From the NCBI GenBank assembly GCA_024403735.1, contig JAKSRG010000004.1, forward strand, positions 56,624 through 120,623: DNA of 64,000 nucleotides, in the 5' to 3' direction. This document shows positions 44,556-53,505 of this stretch, in pieces; positions within the stretch are counted from its first letter, which is position 1, and every line of letters starts with the position of its first letter. Origin of the DNA: Clostridia bacterium (GTDB taxonomy: Bacteria; Bacillota; Clostridia; Saccharofermentanales; Saccharofermentanaceae). The notes beneath the pieces were generated by a model that saw nothing but the letters and a program-made list of their open reading frames with translations, did no database searches and was not told the DNA's origin. The position numbers and the translations under genes are program-made.

Positions 44556-44574
44556 TAAGAGGAGATTTCTTAAT

Positions 44575-45651
44575 ATGGCACAAAAGAGAGTCTTAATGAA
44601 AGGTAACGAAGTAATTGCTGAAGCAGCACTCCGTGCTGGTTGTAGAAACTATTTCGGTTATCCTATCACACCACAGACAGAAGTTATGCACTATATGGCT
44701 AAGAAGATGGTTCAGATTGGTGGTAACTTTGTTCAGGCAGAATCAGAAGTTTCTGCTATTAATATGGTATACGGTGCTGCAGCTGCAGGTGCTCGTGTAC
44801 TTACATCTTCATCTTCACCTGGAGTATCTTTGAAGCAGGAAGGTATTTCTTACATCGCTGGTGCTGAGCTTCCAGCAGTAGTTGTAAATATCATGAGAGC
44901 AGGCCCAGGTCTTGGTGGTATTCAGCCAGCTCAGGGTGACTATTTCCAGGCTACTAAGGGTGGTGGACATGGTGACTATAGAAATCTTGTTATCGCTCCA
45001 GCTTCAATTCAGGAGCTTTATGAGCTTACAGTAGAGGCATTTAACCTTGCTGATAAGTACAGAATGTGCGCTATGATCCTTGGTGATGGTACACTTGGTC
45101 AGATGATGGAGCCAGTTGCTTTCCGTGATGAAGAGCCAATCGTTACAGTAGAGAAGCCATGGGCTTGTACTGGTCGTGGCGATCGTGCAGATCACAATAC
45201 AGTAACATCTATCTATATTGATCCAGATGTTCTTGAGGCTAAGAACGTTGAGCTTCAGGAGAAGTATAAGTATATCGAAGAGAACGAAGTTCGTTATGAG
45301 GCTTATGGCCTTGAGGATGCTGAGATTGTTATCACAGCTTTCAGCACATGCTCACGTATCTGTAAGAACGTTATTCGTCAGGCTGCTGAGCTTGGTATCA
45401 AGGTTGGTATGATTCGTCCTATCACACTTTGGCCATTCCCAACAAAGATTATTAACGAGACTGCTGCACTTTCAAATGTTAAGGCTTTCCTCGATGTTGA
45501 GCTTAACATGGGTCAGATGGTTGAGGACGTTCGTTTGGCAGTAAATGGTCAGAAGCCAGTTTACTTCCATGGTAGAGCAGGTGGTAACCTTCCTACTCAG
45601 AAAGAAATCCTCGATAAGATTGTCGAGATCAGCAAGGGAGGTAACGTATAA
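44575..45651 (+). CDS. 2-oxoacid:ferredoxin oxidoreductase, alpha subunit
   Basis: A 358-residue subunit (KorA/VorB type) with the pyrimidine-binding domain I and domain II. It opens MKGNEVIAEAALRAGCRNYFGYPITPQTE; the GYPITPQ-S/T and QAESEVSAINMVYGAAAAGARVLTSSSSPG motifs are typical of the family. It oxidatively decarboxylates a 2-oxoacid to acyl-CoA with reduction of ferredoxin, or runs in reverse. The sequence cannot firmly separate 2-oxoglutarate from 2-oxoisovalerate as substrate. The stop codon overlaps the ATG of the next gene (TAATG). Confidence 0.92.
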   Translation: MAQKRVLMKGNEVIAEAALRAGCRNYFGYPITPQTEVMHYMAKKMVQIGGNFVQAESEVSAINMVYGAAAAGARVLTSSSSPGVSLKQEGISYIAGAELPAVVVNIMRAGPGLGGIQPAQGDYFQATKGGGHGDYRNLVIAPASIQELYELTVEAFNLADKYRMCAMILGDGTLGQMMEPVAFRDEEPIVTVEKPWACTGRGDRADHNTVTSIYIDPDVLEAKNVELQEKYKYIEENEVRYEAYGLEDAEIVITAFSTCSRICKNVIRQAAELGIKVGMIRPITLWPFPTKIINETAALSNVKAFLDVELNMGQMVEDVRLAVNGQKPVYFHGRAGGNLPTQKEILDKIVEISKGGNV

Positions 45652-46409
45652 TGGCTATCGTATTTCAACCTACAGAAGGTTTAACAACAAAGCCTTTGCA
45701 TTATTGTCCTGGATGTAACCATGGTATTATCCACAGAATCATTGCTGAGACAATGGTAGAGATGGGTATTTTGAATGACACTATCGGTGTTGCATCAGTA
45801 GGATGTACATATAATTCTTATGAGTATTTCTCATGTGATATGGTTCAGGCTGCTCATGGTAGAGCTCCAGCTGTAGCTACAGGTATTAAGAGAACACACA
45901 AGGATAAGATGGTATTCACATATCAGGGTGATGGAGACCTCGCTTCAATCGGTACAGCTGAGATTATTCATGCTGCTGCAAGAGGAGAGAAGATTTGTAC
46001 TTTCTTCGTAAACAATGCTGTTTATGGTATGACATCTGGTCAGATGGCTCCTACAACACTTTTGGGTCAGGTTACAACAACATCACCATTTGGTCGTGAT
46101 GCTTCATATCAGGGTTACCCAATCAATGTATCTGAGCTTATTTCTCAGCTCACTGGTGCAGTTTATGTAGAGCGTGTTTGTGTAACTGATTTTAAGAATA
46201 TTCAGAACGCTAAGAAGGCTATCAAGAAGGCTTTCCAGGTTCAGCAGAGCGGTAAGGGTTTTGCTTTCGTAGAGTTCCTTTCTACATGTCCTACTAACTG
46301 GGGTAAGGGTCCTGTTGAGGCAATGGATTGGCTCAAGGAGAAGATGATCCCTCAGTATCCTCTCGGCTGCTTTAAAGGCGCTGACTTAGACTTGGAGGTA
46401 AAAGCATGA
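45651..46409 (+). CDS. 2-oxoacid:ferredoxin oxidoreductase, beta (TPP-binding) subunit
   Basis: A 252-residue subunit that binds the diphosphate of TPP through GDGDLASIGTAEIIHAAARGE and FFVNNAVYGMTSGQMAPTT. CPGCNHG near the N-terminus is the usual beta-subunit box. The gene overlaps the stop of the alpha subunit and its own stop overlaps the gamma start (ATGA), so all three are translationally coupled. It ends with a KGPVEAMDWLKEKM segment typical of the family. Confidence 0.93.
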   Translation: MAIVFQPTEGLTTKPLHYCPGCNHGIIHRIIAETMVEMGILNDTIGVASVGCTYNSYEYFSCDMVQAAHGRAPAVATGIKRTHKDKMVFTYQGDGDLASIGTAEIIHAAARGEKICTFFVNNAVYGMTSGQMAPTTLLGQVTTTSPFGRDASYQGYPINVSELISQLTGAVYVERVCVTDFKNIQNAKKAIKKAFQVQQSGKGFAFVEFLSTCPTNWGKGPVEAMDWLKEKMIPQYPLGCFKGADLDLEVKA

Positions 46410-46945
46410 TCGATTTTTCTGTAATTCTTGCTGGATTCGGTGGTCAGGGTATCCTTTCTGCTGGTAAGATGGCAGCAGAAGCTGCTTTGTTCGAAGGTAA
46501 GGAAGTATCATGGTTCCCATCATATGGTCCTGAGATGCGTGGTGGTACAGCTAACTGTTCAGTAGTAATTTCAGATGAGCCTATCGGTTCACCAGTAATT
46601 AATGATGCTGATGTTGTTATCTGTCTTAACCAGCCATCTGCTGAGAAGTTTGAGTCTTCTATTAAGCCAGGTGGAATTCTTGTAATTGACTCATCATTGT
46701 TCAGTTATGAGCCATCAAGAACAGATATTAAGTTTATTGCAATGCCTGCTTCAGATATTGCTACAGAACTTGGTAATATGCAGTTTGCTACTATTTCAAT
46801 GCTTGGTTGCTTGTCAGCAGCTACAGGTTGTTTCTCACGTGAATCATTTGAGTCTTCACTTTATGAAGTTCTTCCTGAGAGACATCACGCTAAGATTCCT
46901 GGTAACCTTAGTGCATTTGATAAGGGCGCAGCTTACGCAAAGTAA
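46406..46945 (+). CDS. 2-oxoacid:ferredoxin oxidoreductase, gamma subunit
   Basis: A 179-residue gamma (CoA-binding-side) subunit. It begins VILAGFGGQGILSAGKMAAEAAL and has SWFPSYGPEMRGGTANCSVVISDEPIGSP, both diagnostic. It overlaps the beta gene by 4 bp. It completes the enzyme. A strong terminator closes the operon. Confidence 0.93.
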   Translation: MIDFSVILAGFGGQGILSAGKMAAEAALFEGKEVSWFPSYGPEMRGGTANCSVVISDEPIGSPVINDADVVICLNQPSAEKFESSIKPGGILVIDSSLFSYEPSRTDIKFIAMPASDIATELGNMQFATISMLGCLSAATGCFSRESFESSLYEVLPERHHAKIPGNLSAFDKGAAYAK

Positions 46946-46966
46946 TACAAAGCTTGATAATAAATT

Positions 46967-46992
46967 AGCGGTACGCGAGTACCGCTTTTTTT
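46967..46992 (+). terminator. Terminator of the oxidoreductase operon
   Basis: AGCGGTAC (46967-46974), GCGA loop, GTACCGCT (46979-46986), then seven T. Confidence 0.9.
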
Positions 46993-47065
46993 ATGCTCAA
47001 AAATAGTAAGCCTCTTCAATATGCGCAGCGCTCGAAAACGTGGTGTTTAAGTATATAAAAACTAT

Positions 47066-47093
47066 TTGACAGGTGTTTTGTTAATTTTATGTA
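47066..47093 (+). promoter_or_regulatory. Candidate promoter of the glycogen operon
   Basis: A perfect TTGACA at 47066-47071 with TATGTA at 47088-47093 (16-bp spacer). A second -10-like TATAAT is at 47168-47173 with a poor -35. The rest of the 260-bp gap between 46946 and 47204 shows no gene and no riboswitch I recognise. Confidence 0.5.
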
Positions 47094-47204
47094 AAAAATG
47101 CACAAAAACTAAGTGGAAATAATGCGCTTGTTTGTAATTTTTGGTGGTAAGCATACGAATATTATTATATAATTACCTGTATGAATGTATTATGGAGGTT
47201 TTTA

Positions 47205-49313
47205 ATGGAACAGGCTTATTTGTTTAATCGTGGTGAAGACTATATGAGCTACAATTTCCTTGGCTCACGTCCTTTTACTAGCGATGAAGGCGAATCTGGT
47301 TATTTGTTTAGGGTATGGGCTCCTAAAGCAAAATCCATTAGCGTTATTGGTGACTTCAATGATTGGGTACCAGGTGCACATAGAATGTGGAAGTATGACA
47401 ACACTGGCATTTGGGAGTGCTTTGTCGCTGGCGCCAATCAGTGGGACAGATATAAGTATGCAGTAGTTGGTGCAGACTCAAGAACTTATGAGAAGTGCGA
47501 TCCTTATGCTAGACATTTTGAGACTAGACCAAATAATGCTTCTATTCTCTATGACATGAATGATTATGAATGGAATGATCAGGATTATTGTAAGAATAGA
47601 CCAGACGCATTGTCTGCTAGACCAATCAATATTTATGAGATTCATTTAGGTTCTTGGAGACGTCATCCAGATGGTAATTTCTTCTCCTATCGTGAACTTG
47701 CTATTGATTTATCTGATTACTGTAAGAAGATGAATTACACTCATGTTGAGTTGATGCCTATTATGGAGCATCCACTTGATGATTCATGGGGCTATCAGGT
47801 TACAGGTTATTTCGGTGTAACAAGCCGTTTTGGTACTCCTGCAGATTTCAAGTATATGGTTGATGTTTTGCATCAGAATGGTATTGCTGTAATTCTTGAC
47901 TGGGTACCTGCACATTTCCCAAAGAACTTAGAAGGTCTTGTTAGATTTGATGGTTCACCTTGTTTTGAGTATGCAGATCCAAGAATTGGTGAGCATAGAG
48001 AATGGGGTACATATGTTTTCGATTACTCAAAGAATGAAGTTGTTTCTTTCTTGATGTCTAATGCAGTGTTCTGGGTTGATGAATTCCACATTGATGGTTT
48101 GAGAATAGATGCTGTATCTTCAATGCTTTATCGTGATTACGGCAGACAGCAGTATCTTCCTAATAAGTTTGGTGGAAATATTAACCTTGAAGTATTGGAG
48201 TTCTTCAAGACTTTGAATGGTGTAATGCGTAAGAATTATCCATATGTAATGATGATTGCTGAAGAATCTACTGCTTATCCAAAGATTTCACATCCTGTTG
48301 AGGATGGTGGACTTGGTTTCACACATAAGTGGAACATGGGTTGGATGCACGATACAATAGATTACTTCTCAACAGATTCATATGCTAGAGCATGGCATCA
48401 TGATCAGTTCTGTTTCTCAATGGATTACGCGTTTAGTGAGAATTTCGTACTTAGCCTCTCACACGATGAGGTTGTACATGGTAAGTATTCTATGATTAAT
48501 AAGATGCCAGGTGATACATGGCGTAAGTTTGCTAATCTTAGAACACTTTATCTCTATCAGATGAGCCATCCAGGAGCAAAACTCAACTTCATGGGAATGG
48601 AGTTCGGTCAGTTTATTGAATGGAGATTCTATGAGGAGCTTGAATGGTTCCTTCTTGATTATGAATCACACAGATTGCTTCAGGAGTACATTTCAAGAGT
48701 TAATCAGGTTTATAAAGATTATCCACAGTTCTGGCTCGACGATCATACATGGAGCGGATTTGGTTGGGTAGATATTAATGATACTCTTAATAATGTATTT
48801 ATCTACAAGCGTTCATCTCCACGTGAGGAAGATAAGGATATTTATGTAGCTCTTAACATGGTTCCACAGCCTTTAGAGGAATATAAGATTCCTGTATATG
48901 AGGAAGGTAAGTATCAGATACTTATTAATACTGATGATATGGGATTTGGTGGTAGTGGATATCCAACTGGAGTTGATCCTCAAGGATGTTTTGAGACAGT
49001 TGATGAACCATACAATGGTTTCCCATACCACGTTAAGATTAACTTGCCACCTATGGCTGGTGTTTACTTCATCAAGGTTGGCGAAGTTAAAAAGAAGAAG
49101 GTTAAGAAAGTGTCTGACAAGGTAGCTACAAGTAGTAAGACTAAGGCAGAGAAGAAGCCAGCTTCTAAAGTAACAAAGCCAAAGGCAACAAAGAGTGTTG
49201 TATCTAAGGATACAAAGGCAGTTAAGGAAGCTCCTGCTAAGAAAACAAAAGCAGTAGCTCCAAAAACAACAAAGTCGAAGGCGGCTAACAAGCCTGAGAA
49301 TAAAAAAGCATAA
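47205..49313 (+). CDS. glgB: 1,4-alpha-glucan branching enzyme with a histone H1-like C-terminal tail
   Basis: Glycogen branching enzyme that makes alpha-1,6 branches. An N-terminal CBM48 domain (VWAPKAKSISVIGDFNDWVPG) precedes the GH13 barrel. The nucleophile is in GLRIDAVSSMLY, the acid/base in MMIAEESTAYP and the third acid in LSLSHDEVVHGK. ATG 47205 has GGAGGT at 47193-47198; the frame is open to 47181. After the catalytic C-domain (about residue 626) there is a 74-residue tail with about 27 Lys and otherwise mostly Ala, Thr, Ser, Val and Pro (KKPASKVTKPKATK, APAKKTKAVAPK). This tail is not part of known GlgB and is probably disordered and polycationic. First gene of the glycogen operon. 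Confidence 0.93.
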   Translation: MEQAYLFNRGEDYMSYNFLGSRPFTSDEGESGYLFRVWAPKAKSISVIGDFNDWVPGAHRMWKYDNTGIWECFVAGANQWDRYKYAVVGADSRTYEKCDPYARHFETRPNNASILYDMNDYEWNDQDYCKNRPDALSARPINIYEIHLGSWRRHPDGNFFSYRELAIDLSDYCKKMNYTHVELMPIMEHPLDDSWGYQVTGYFGVTSRFGTPADFKYMVDVLHQNGIAVILDWVPAHFPKNLEGLVRFDGSPCFEYADPRIGEHREWGTYVFDYSKNEVVSFLMSNAVFWVDEFHIDGLRIDAVSSMLYRDYGRQQYLPNKFGGNINLEVLEFFKTLNGVMRKNYPYVMMIAEESTAYPKISHPVEDGGLGFTHKWNMGWMHDTIDYFSTDSYARAWHHDQFCFSMDYAFSENFVLSLSHDEVVHGKYSMINKMPGDTWRKFANLRTLYLYQMSHPGAKLNFMGMEFGQFIEWRFYEELEWFLLDYESHRLLQEYISRVNQVYKDYPQFWLDDHTWSGFGWVDINDTLNNVFIYKRSSPREEDKDIYVALNMVPQPLEEYKIPVYEEGKYQILINTDDMGFGGSGYPTGVDPQGCFETVDEPYNGFPYHVKINLPPMAGVYFIKVGEVKKKKVKKVSDKVATSSKTKAEKKPASKVTKPKATKSVVSKDTKAVKEAPAKKTKAVAPKTTKSKAANKPENKKA

Positions 49314-49345
49314 TAAGAAATTTACTATAAATAGGAGGTAGACAA

Positions 49346-50605
49346 ATGGCAAAAGCTGATGTCGTTGCAATGATTCTTGCTGGTGGACAGGGAGCAAGAT
49401 TAGGTGTTTTGACAAAGAAGATCGCAAAGCCTGCAGTTCCTTTTGGAAGCAGATATAGAATTATCGATTTTCCTTTGTCAAACTGTGTTAATTCAGGAAT
49501 TGAGAACGTAGGTGTACTTTCACAGTACCAGCCTCTCGCACTCAATACTTATGTAGGAAATGGTCATCCATGGGATTTGGATAGACATAACTGTGGTGCA
49601 TTTATTCTTCCACCTTATCAGAAGTCTGGTAAGAGTGACTGGTATAAGGGTACTGCTAATGCTATCTATCAGAATATGGACTTCCTCGATGACTGCAATC
49701 CAAAGTATGTAGTTATCCTTTCAGGTGACCATATTTATAAGATGAATTACGCAGCAATGCTTAAGGCTCACATTGAAAAGGGCGCAGAGGCTACAATTGC
49801 TGTTTATGAAGTACCTTGGGAAGAGGCTCCTAGATTTGGTATTCTTAACACTTCTGAAGGTGATGAGATTACAGAATTCGTAGAGAAGCCTGCAGTTCCA
49901 GAGAGCAATCTTGCTTCAATGGGTGTTTACATCTTTACTTGGGATGTTCTCCGTCAGGCTCTTATCGAAGATGAGAATGATGAGACATCAAATAATGACT
50001 TTGGTAAGAATATTATTCCTAGACTTCTTGGTCAGGGCAGCAAGCTTTATGCTTATCGTTTCTCTGGTTATTGGAAGGATGTAGGAACAATTTCATCACT
50101 CTGGGAAACAAACATGGATATCCTTGATAAGCCAGAAGATATTAACCTTGTTGATAGAGCTTGGCGTATCTATTCACGTAACCCAGTTAAGCCATCACAC
50201 TATATCGGTGCAGAAGCTCAGGTTATTGACTCAGCTATGACAGATGGTTGTAGAATTTATGGTTCTGTAATTCACTCAGTACTTTCTGATTCAGTTATCG
50301 TTGAGAAGGGTGCTGTTGTTAAGGATTGTGTACTTCTCCCAGGTGTAGTTGTTAAGGCTGGTGCTCATCTTGAGCGTTGTATCGTTGACTTTGGTACTAT
50401 CATTGGCGAGAACGTTAAGGCTGGTGCTAACGTTGATGGTGAAGGCCCATACACAAATCACAAGATTTGTTCTGAGGGTATTGTTGTATTCGAGCGTGGT
50501 TTGGAGATTAAGGCTGGTGCCGTAATTCCTGGAAACTCTATGATTGATTCTGATCTTGAAGTAAGTGAAGAAGACAACGTAATCGCTAGAACTTTCAGAG
50601 TTTAA
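49346..50605 (+). CDS. glgC: Glucose-1-phosphate adenylyltransferase
   Basis: Makes ADP-glucose from ATP and glucose 1-phosphate, the committed step of bacterial glycogen synthesis. The 419-residue enzyme has the nucleotide loop [10 protein letters not shown] (12-20), [34 protein letters not shown] with the catalytic Asp, EFVEKP and a left-handed beta-helix domain (about 290-400). AGGAGGT supports ATG 49346. glgD follows after 20 bp; in Firmicutes GlgC and GlgD form a heterotetramer. No unusual tail. Confidence 0.96.
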   Translation: MAKADVVAMILAGGQGARLGVLTKKIAKPAVPFGSRYRIIDFPLSNCVNSGIENVGVLSQYQPLALNTYVGNGHPWDLDRHNCGAFILPPYQKSGKSDWYKGTANAIYQNMDFLDDCNPKYVVILSGDHIYKMNYAAMLKAHIEKGAEATIAVYEVPWEEAPRFGILNTSEGDEITEFVEKPAVPESNLASMGVYIFTWDVLRQALIEDENDETSNNDFGKNIIPRLLGQGSKLYAYRFSGYWKDVGTISSLWETNMDILDKPEDINLVDRAWRIYSRNPVKPSHYIGAEAQVIDSAMTDGCRIYGSVIHSVLSDSVIVEKGAVVKDCVLLPGVVVKAGAHLERCIVDFGTIIGENVKAGANVDGEGPYTNHKICSEGIVVFERGLEIKAGAVIPGNSMIDSDLEVSEEDNVIARTFRV

Positions 50606-50625
50606 TAGGGAGGTAAATAAGTATT

Positions 50626-51735
50626 ATGTTTACTAATGCAATGGGCTTGATCTTAGCCGATAACAAAAAGATTTCTTTGGGTGAGCTTTCAGGACCTCGT
50701 GCCTTGTCAGCTATGCCATTTGCCGGTAGATACAGAATTGTAGACTTCGTACTTTCTAACATGGTTAATTCAGGTATTAAGAATGTTGGTATCCTTACAT
50801 ATAACAAGTACAAGTCTTTGATGGACCACTTGGGAACAGGTTCACCTTGGAGCCTTGACCGTAAGAATGATGGTCTTCACATTCTTCCACCATACGTTAA
50901 CTCAGAGGCAACAAACATTGCTGGTGATGAGGAAATGGCTGGTATTATTGACTACCTTAAGACATCAAGAACAACATATGTAATCGTTGCTAACAGTAAC
51001 GTTGTTCTTAACACTACTTTTGATGATTTCATTAAGAAGCATGAAGAGAATGGTGCTGATATTTCTGTAATGTTTAACAGAGATGGTACTAAGTATGGTA
51101 ATCCTAGCTATATCATCGAGACTGATGAAAGTGGTTTTGTAAAGGATATGCTTTTCAATCCACAGAAGTGTTCATCAAATAAGAGCAGCCTTGGTATCCT
51201 TTGCTTGAGAAGAGATCTCCTTATTGACCTTATTGCTAAGCAGATGGCTCATGGTCTTTCACACTTCGGTGTTCATTCATTTGTTAAGATGTTTGATGAA
51301 CTTAAGGTATCAGCTTACGAGTATAGCGGAACAGTTCTTAGAATTAATAATGTAAAGACATATTTCGATGCTTCTATGAACCTTCTTAACGAGAGAATTC
51401 GTAATGATTTGTTCTGGAGTGGTGAGTCAGTTTATACAAAGGTTAAAGATGAGGCTCCAACACTTTACTTTGAGAATGCTCAGGTTTCAAATTCTATCGT
51501 ATCTGATGGTTGTAGAATTTACGGTAATGTAGAAGAGTCAGTTCTCTTCCGTGGTGTAACAATTGCTAAGAATACAACAATTAAGAATTGTGTAATCATG
51601 CAGGATGCTCATATCTCAGAGAATTGTCATCTTGAGAATGTAATCCTTGATAAGAATGCAATTGTTCGTCCAGGTATTCGTCTTGTAGGACACAGAGACT
51701 TCCCAGTAGTAATTGGAAAGGGTGCAGGTATCTAA
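50626..51735 (+). CDS. glgD: GlgD, non-catalytic ADP-glucose pyrophosphorylase subunit
   Basis: A 369-residue GlgC paralogue. It keeps the fold (MPFAGRYRIVDFVLSNMVNSG, beta-helix repeats near the end) but the GGxGxRL loop is replaced by LADNKKISLGELSG and the SGDHI box by VANSNVVL, so it cannot bind ATP for catalysis. In Firmicutes GlgD raises the activity of GlgC. AGGGAGGT precedes ATG 50626. glgA starts one base after its stop codon. Confidence 0.94.
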   Translation: MFTNAMGLILADNKKISLGELSGPRALSAMPFAGRYRIVDFVLSNMVNSGIKNVGILTYNKYKSLMDHLGTGSPWSLDRKNDGLHILPPYVNSEATNIAGDEEMAGIIDYLKTSRTTYVIVANSNVVLNTTFDDFIKKHEENGADISVMFNRDGTKYGNPSYIIETDESGFVKDMLFNPQKCSSNKSSLGILCLRRDLLIDLIAKQMAHGLSHFGVHSFVKMFDELKVSAYEYSGTVLRINNVKTYFDASMNLLNERIRNDLFWSGESVYTKVKDEAPTLYFENAQVSNSIVSDGCRIYGNVEESVLFRGVTIAKNTTIKNCVIMQDAHISENCHLENVILDKNAIVRPGIRLVGHRDFPVVIGKGAGI

Positions 51736-51736
51736 T

Positions 51737-53479
51737 ATGGAAAAGATTAAGGTATTATTCGTTTCTTCTGAGGTTAGCCCATTCGCTAAAGTTGGCGGTC
51801 TTGCTGACGTAGTTGGTGCACTCCCAGTTGAACTTAATAAGGCTGATATTGACGCTAGAGTTATTCTTCCTTTGTATCGCAAGATTAAGGTTAAGTATAA
51901 CGACGAACTCAAGTTCTTGGGTTGGAAAATGGTACGCATGGGTTGGAGATCACTTTATGCTGGTCTCTTCAGCATTGAGAAGAATGGAACAACATTCTAT
52001 TTCGTAGATAATGAGTACTATTTCAACTACGATAGCGTTTATGTTGAGTATGTATTTGATATCGAAAGATATTGCTTCTTCCAGAGAGCAGTTCTTGATT
52101 TCATGGGAGACTTCATGGGCTTTGAGCCAAACGTACTCCACTGTAATGACTGGCAGACTGGTATGATGCCAATGCTCCTTGATGCACACTTCAAGAAGCA
52201 TGGTTATCACACAAATGTACAGACTGTATTTACAATCCATAACCTTAAGTATCAGGGTGTTCATGCAGTAGATGTAGTTCGTGATATGCTTGAGCTTCCA
52301 GATGAGTATGTTCGTGATGAATTCTGTATTAAGGATCGCGCAATCAACTTTATGAAGGCTGGTATTGTTTACTCTAACTCAGTAACAACAGTATCTCCTA
52401 CATATGCATATGAGATTATGACTGATTACTATGGTGAAGGTTTGAACCAGACACTTCAGAGATATGCATATAAGGTATCAGGTATCATCAATGGTATTAA
52501 TGATTTGGAGTATAATCCAGCAGCTGATACAAGAATTCCAATGAAGTATGACATCACTAATTACAAGGAAGGTAAGGCTACTTGTAAGAAGTCACTTCAG
52601 GAGCAGCTTGGTTTGGATGTTAATCCACGTGCTCCTCTCTGCGTAATGATTTCACGTCTCGTTGATCAGAAGGGTCTTGATTTGCTCCTTTATGTTCTTG
52701 AAGAGATGCTTTACGATGGAATGCAGATTGTAATCCTTGGTACTGGTGATCCTTACTATGAGAGAGCTCTTGTTAAGATTGCTGATAGAAACAAGGGTAA
52801 GATGTGTGCTTGTATCGATTTCGATTCAGGTCTTGCTCATACAATGTATGCTGCTGCTGATATCTTCTTGATGCCTAGTCTCTTTGAGCCATGTGGATTG
52901 TCACAGCTCGTATCTATGGCTTATGGTACTGTACCTGTAGTTCGTGAGACTGGTGGTCTTAAGGATACAGTTACACCTTATAACGAGTATACAGGTGAAG
53001 GTAATGGTTTCTCATTTGCTAACATTAATGCTCATGAGTTCCTCTTCGTTACAAAGTATGCTTGTGATCTCTATAGAAATCAGCCAGATGTTTGGGACAA
53101 CATTGTTAAGACTGGTATGAAGGGTGACTATTCTTGGAAGAAGAGTGCTTCAGAGTACATTGGTCTTTATTCTCTTATTACAGGTATTCCTTATGAGTCA
53201 AATGAGATTACTCTTGTTGTTGAAGCAAAGGAAGTTATTCCAGAGAATGTTGAAGTAGTTGCTCCTGTTGAGAAGAAGCTAGCTGCTAAGAAAGCTCCAG
53301 CTAAGAAGGCTGCTCCAAAGGCTACAGCAGAAAAGAAGCCAGCTACTAAGAAGGCTCCTGCTAAAAAGGCTGAACCAAAGAAGGCTGAAGCAAAAGTAGA
53401 TGAGAAGGCTGCTGAGCCTAAGAAAGAAACAGCTAAGAAAGCTCCAGCAAAGAAGACTACTAAGAAGACAGATAAGTAA
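51737..53479 (+). CDS. glgA: Glycogen synthase with a histone H1-like C-terminal tail
   Basis: GT5 glucosyltransferase that elongates alpha-1,4-glucan from ADP-glucose. The ADP-glucose loop KVGGLADVVGALP lies at 18-30, and FEPCGLSQLVSMAYGTVPVVRETGGLKDTV is the C-terminal nucleotide-binding signature. The catalytic part ends near residue 490. The last 68 or so residues (about 513-580) have about 26 Lys and three copies of KKAPAKK, with Ala, Pro, Glu and Thr. The tail is in frame with a normal codon pattern and stops at a regular TAA. GlgA enzymes are usually about 480 residues, so this is a 100-residue extension. ATG 51737 is one base past the glgD stop. Confidence 0.94.
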   Translation: MEKIKVLFVSSEVSPFAKVGGLADVVGALPVELNKADIDARVILPLYRKIKVKYNDELKFLGWKMVRMGWRSLYAGLFSIEKNGTTFYFVDNEYYFNYDSVYVEYVFDIERYCFFQRAVLDFMGDFMGFEPNVLHCNDWQTGMMPMLLDAHFKKHGYHTNVQTVFTIHNLKYQGVHAVDVVRDMLELPDEYVRDEFCIKDRAINFMKAGIVYSNSVTTVSPTYAYEIMTDYYGEGLNQTLQRYAYKVSGIINGINDLEYNPAADTRIPMKYDITNYKEGKATCKKSLQEQLGLDVNPRAPLCVMISRLVDQKGLDLLLYVLEEMLYDGMQIVILGTGDPYYERALVKIADRNKGKMCACIDFDSGLAHTMYAAADIFLMPSLFEPCGLSQLVSMAYGTVPVVRETGGLKDTVTPYNEYTGEGNGFSFANINAHEFLFVTKYACDLYRNQPDVWDNIVKTGMKGDYSWKKSASEYIGLYSLITGIPYESNEITLVVEAKEVIPENVEVVAPVEKKLAAKKAPAKKAAPKATAEKKPATKKAPAKKAEPKKAEAKVDEKAAEPKKETAKKAPAKKTTKKTDK

Positions 53480-53505
53480 TTTTGATTTGGGAGAGACATT
53501 ACATA

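Noticed and set aside
47181..47204. Upstream extension of glgB from 47181
   Set aside because: It would contain the GGAGGT ribosome site of ATG 47205 as coding sequence and adds no conserved residues.
49092..49313. Frameshift as the cause of the GlgB Lys-rich tail
   Set aside because: Codon use stays typical (AAG/AAA, GCT, CCA), the tail starts directly after a normal GlgB end, and GlgA has a similar tail in the same operon. A sequencing error would not yield both.
48873..49427. Minus-strand ORF of 184 codons over the glgB tail
   Set aside because: Reverse frame of Lys-rich codons gives Leu/Phe-rich sequence that only mimics a membrane protein. No start signal.
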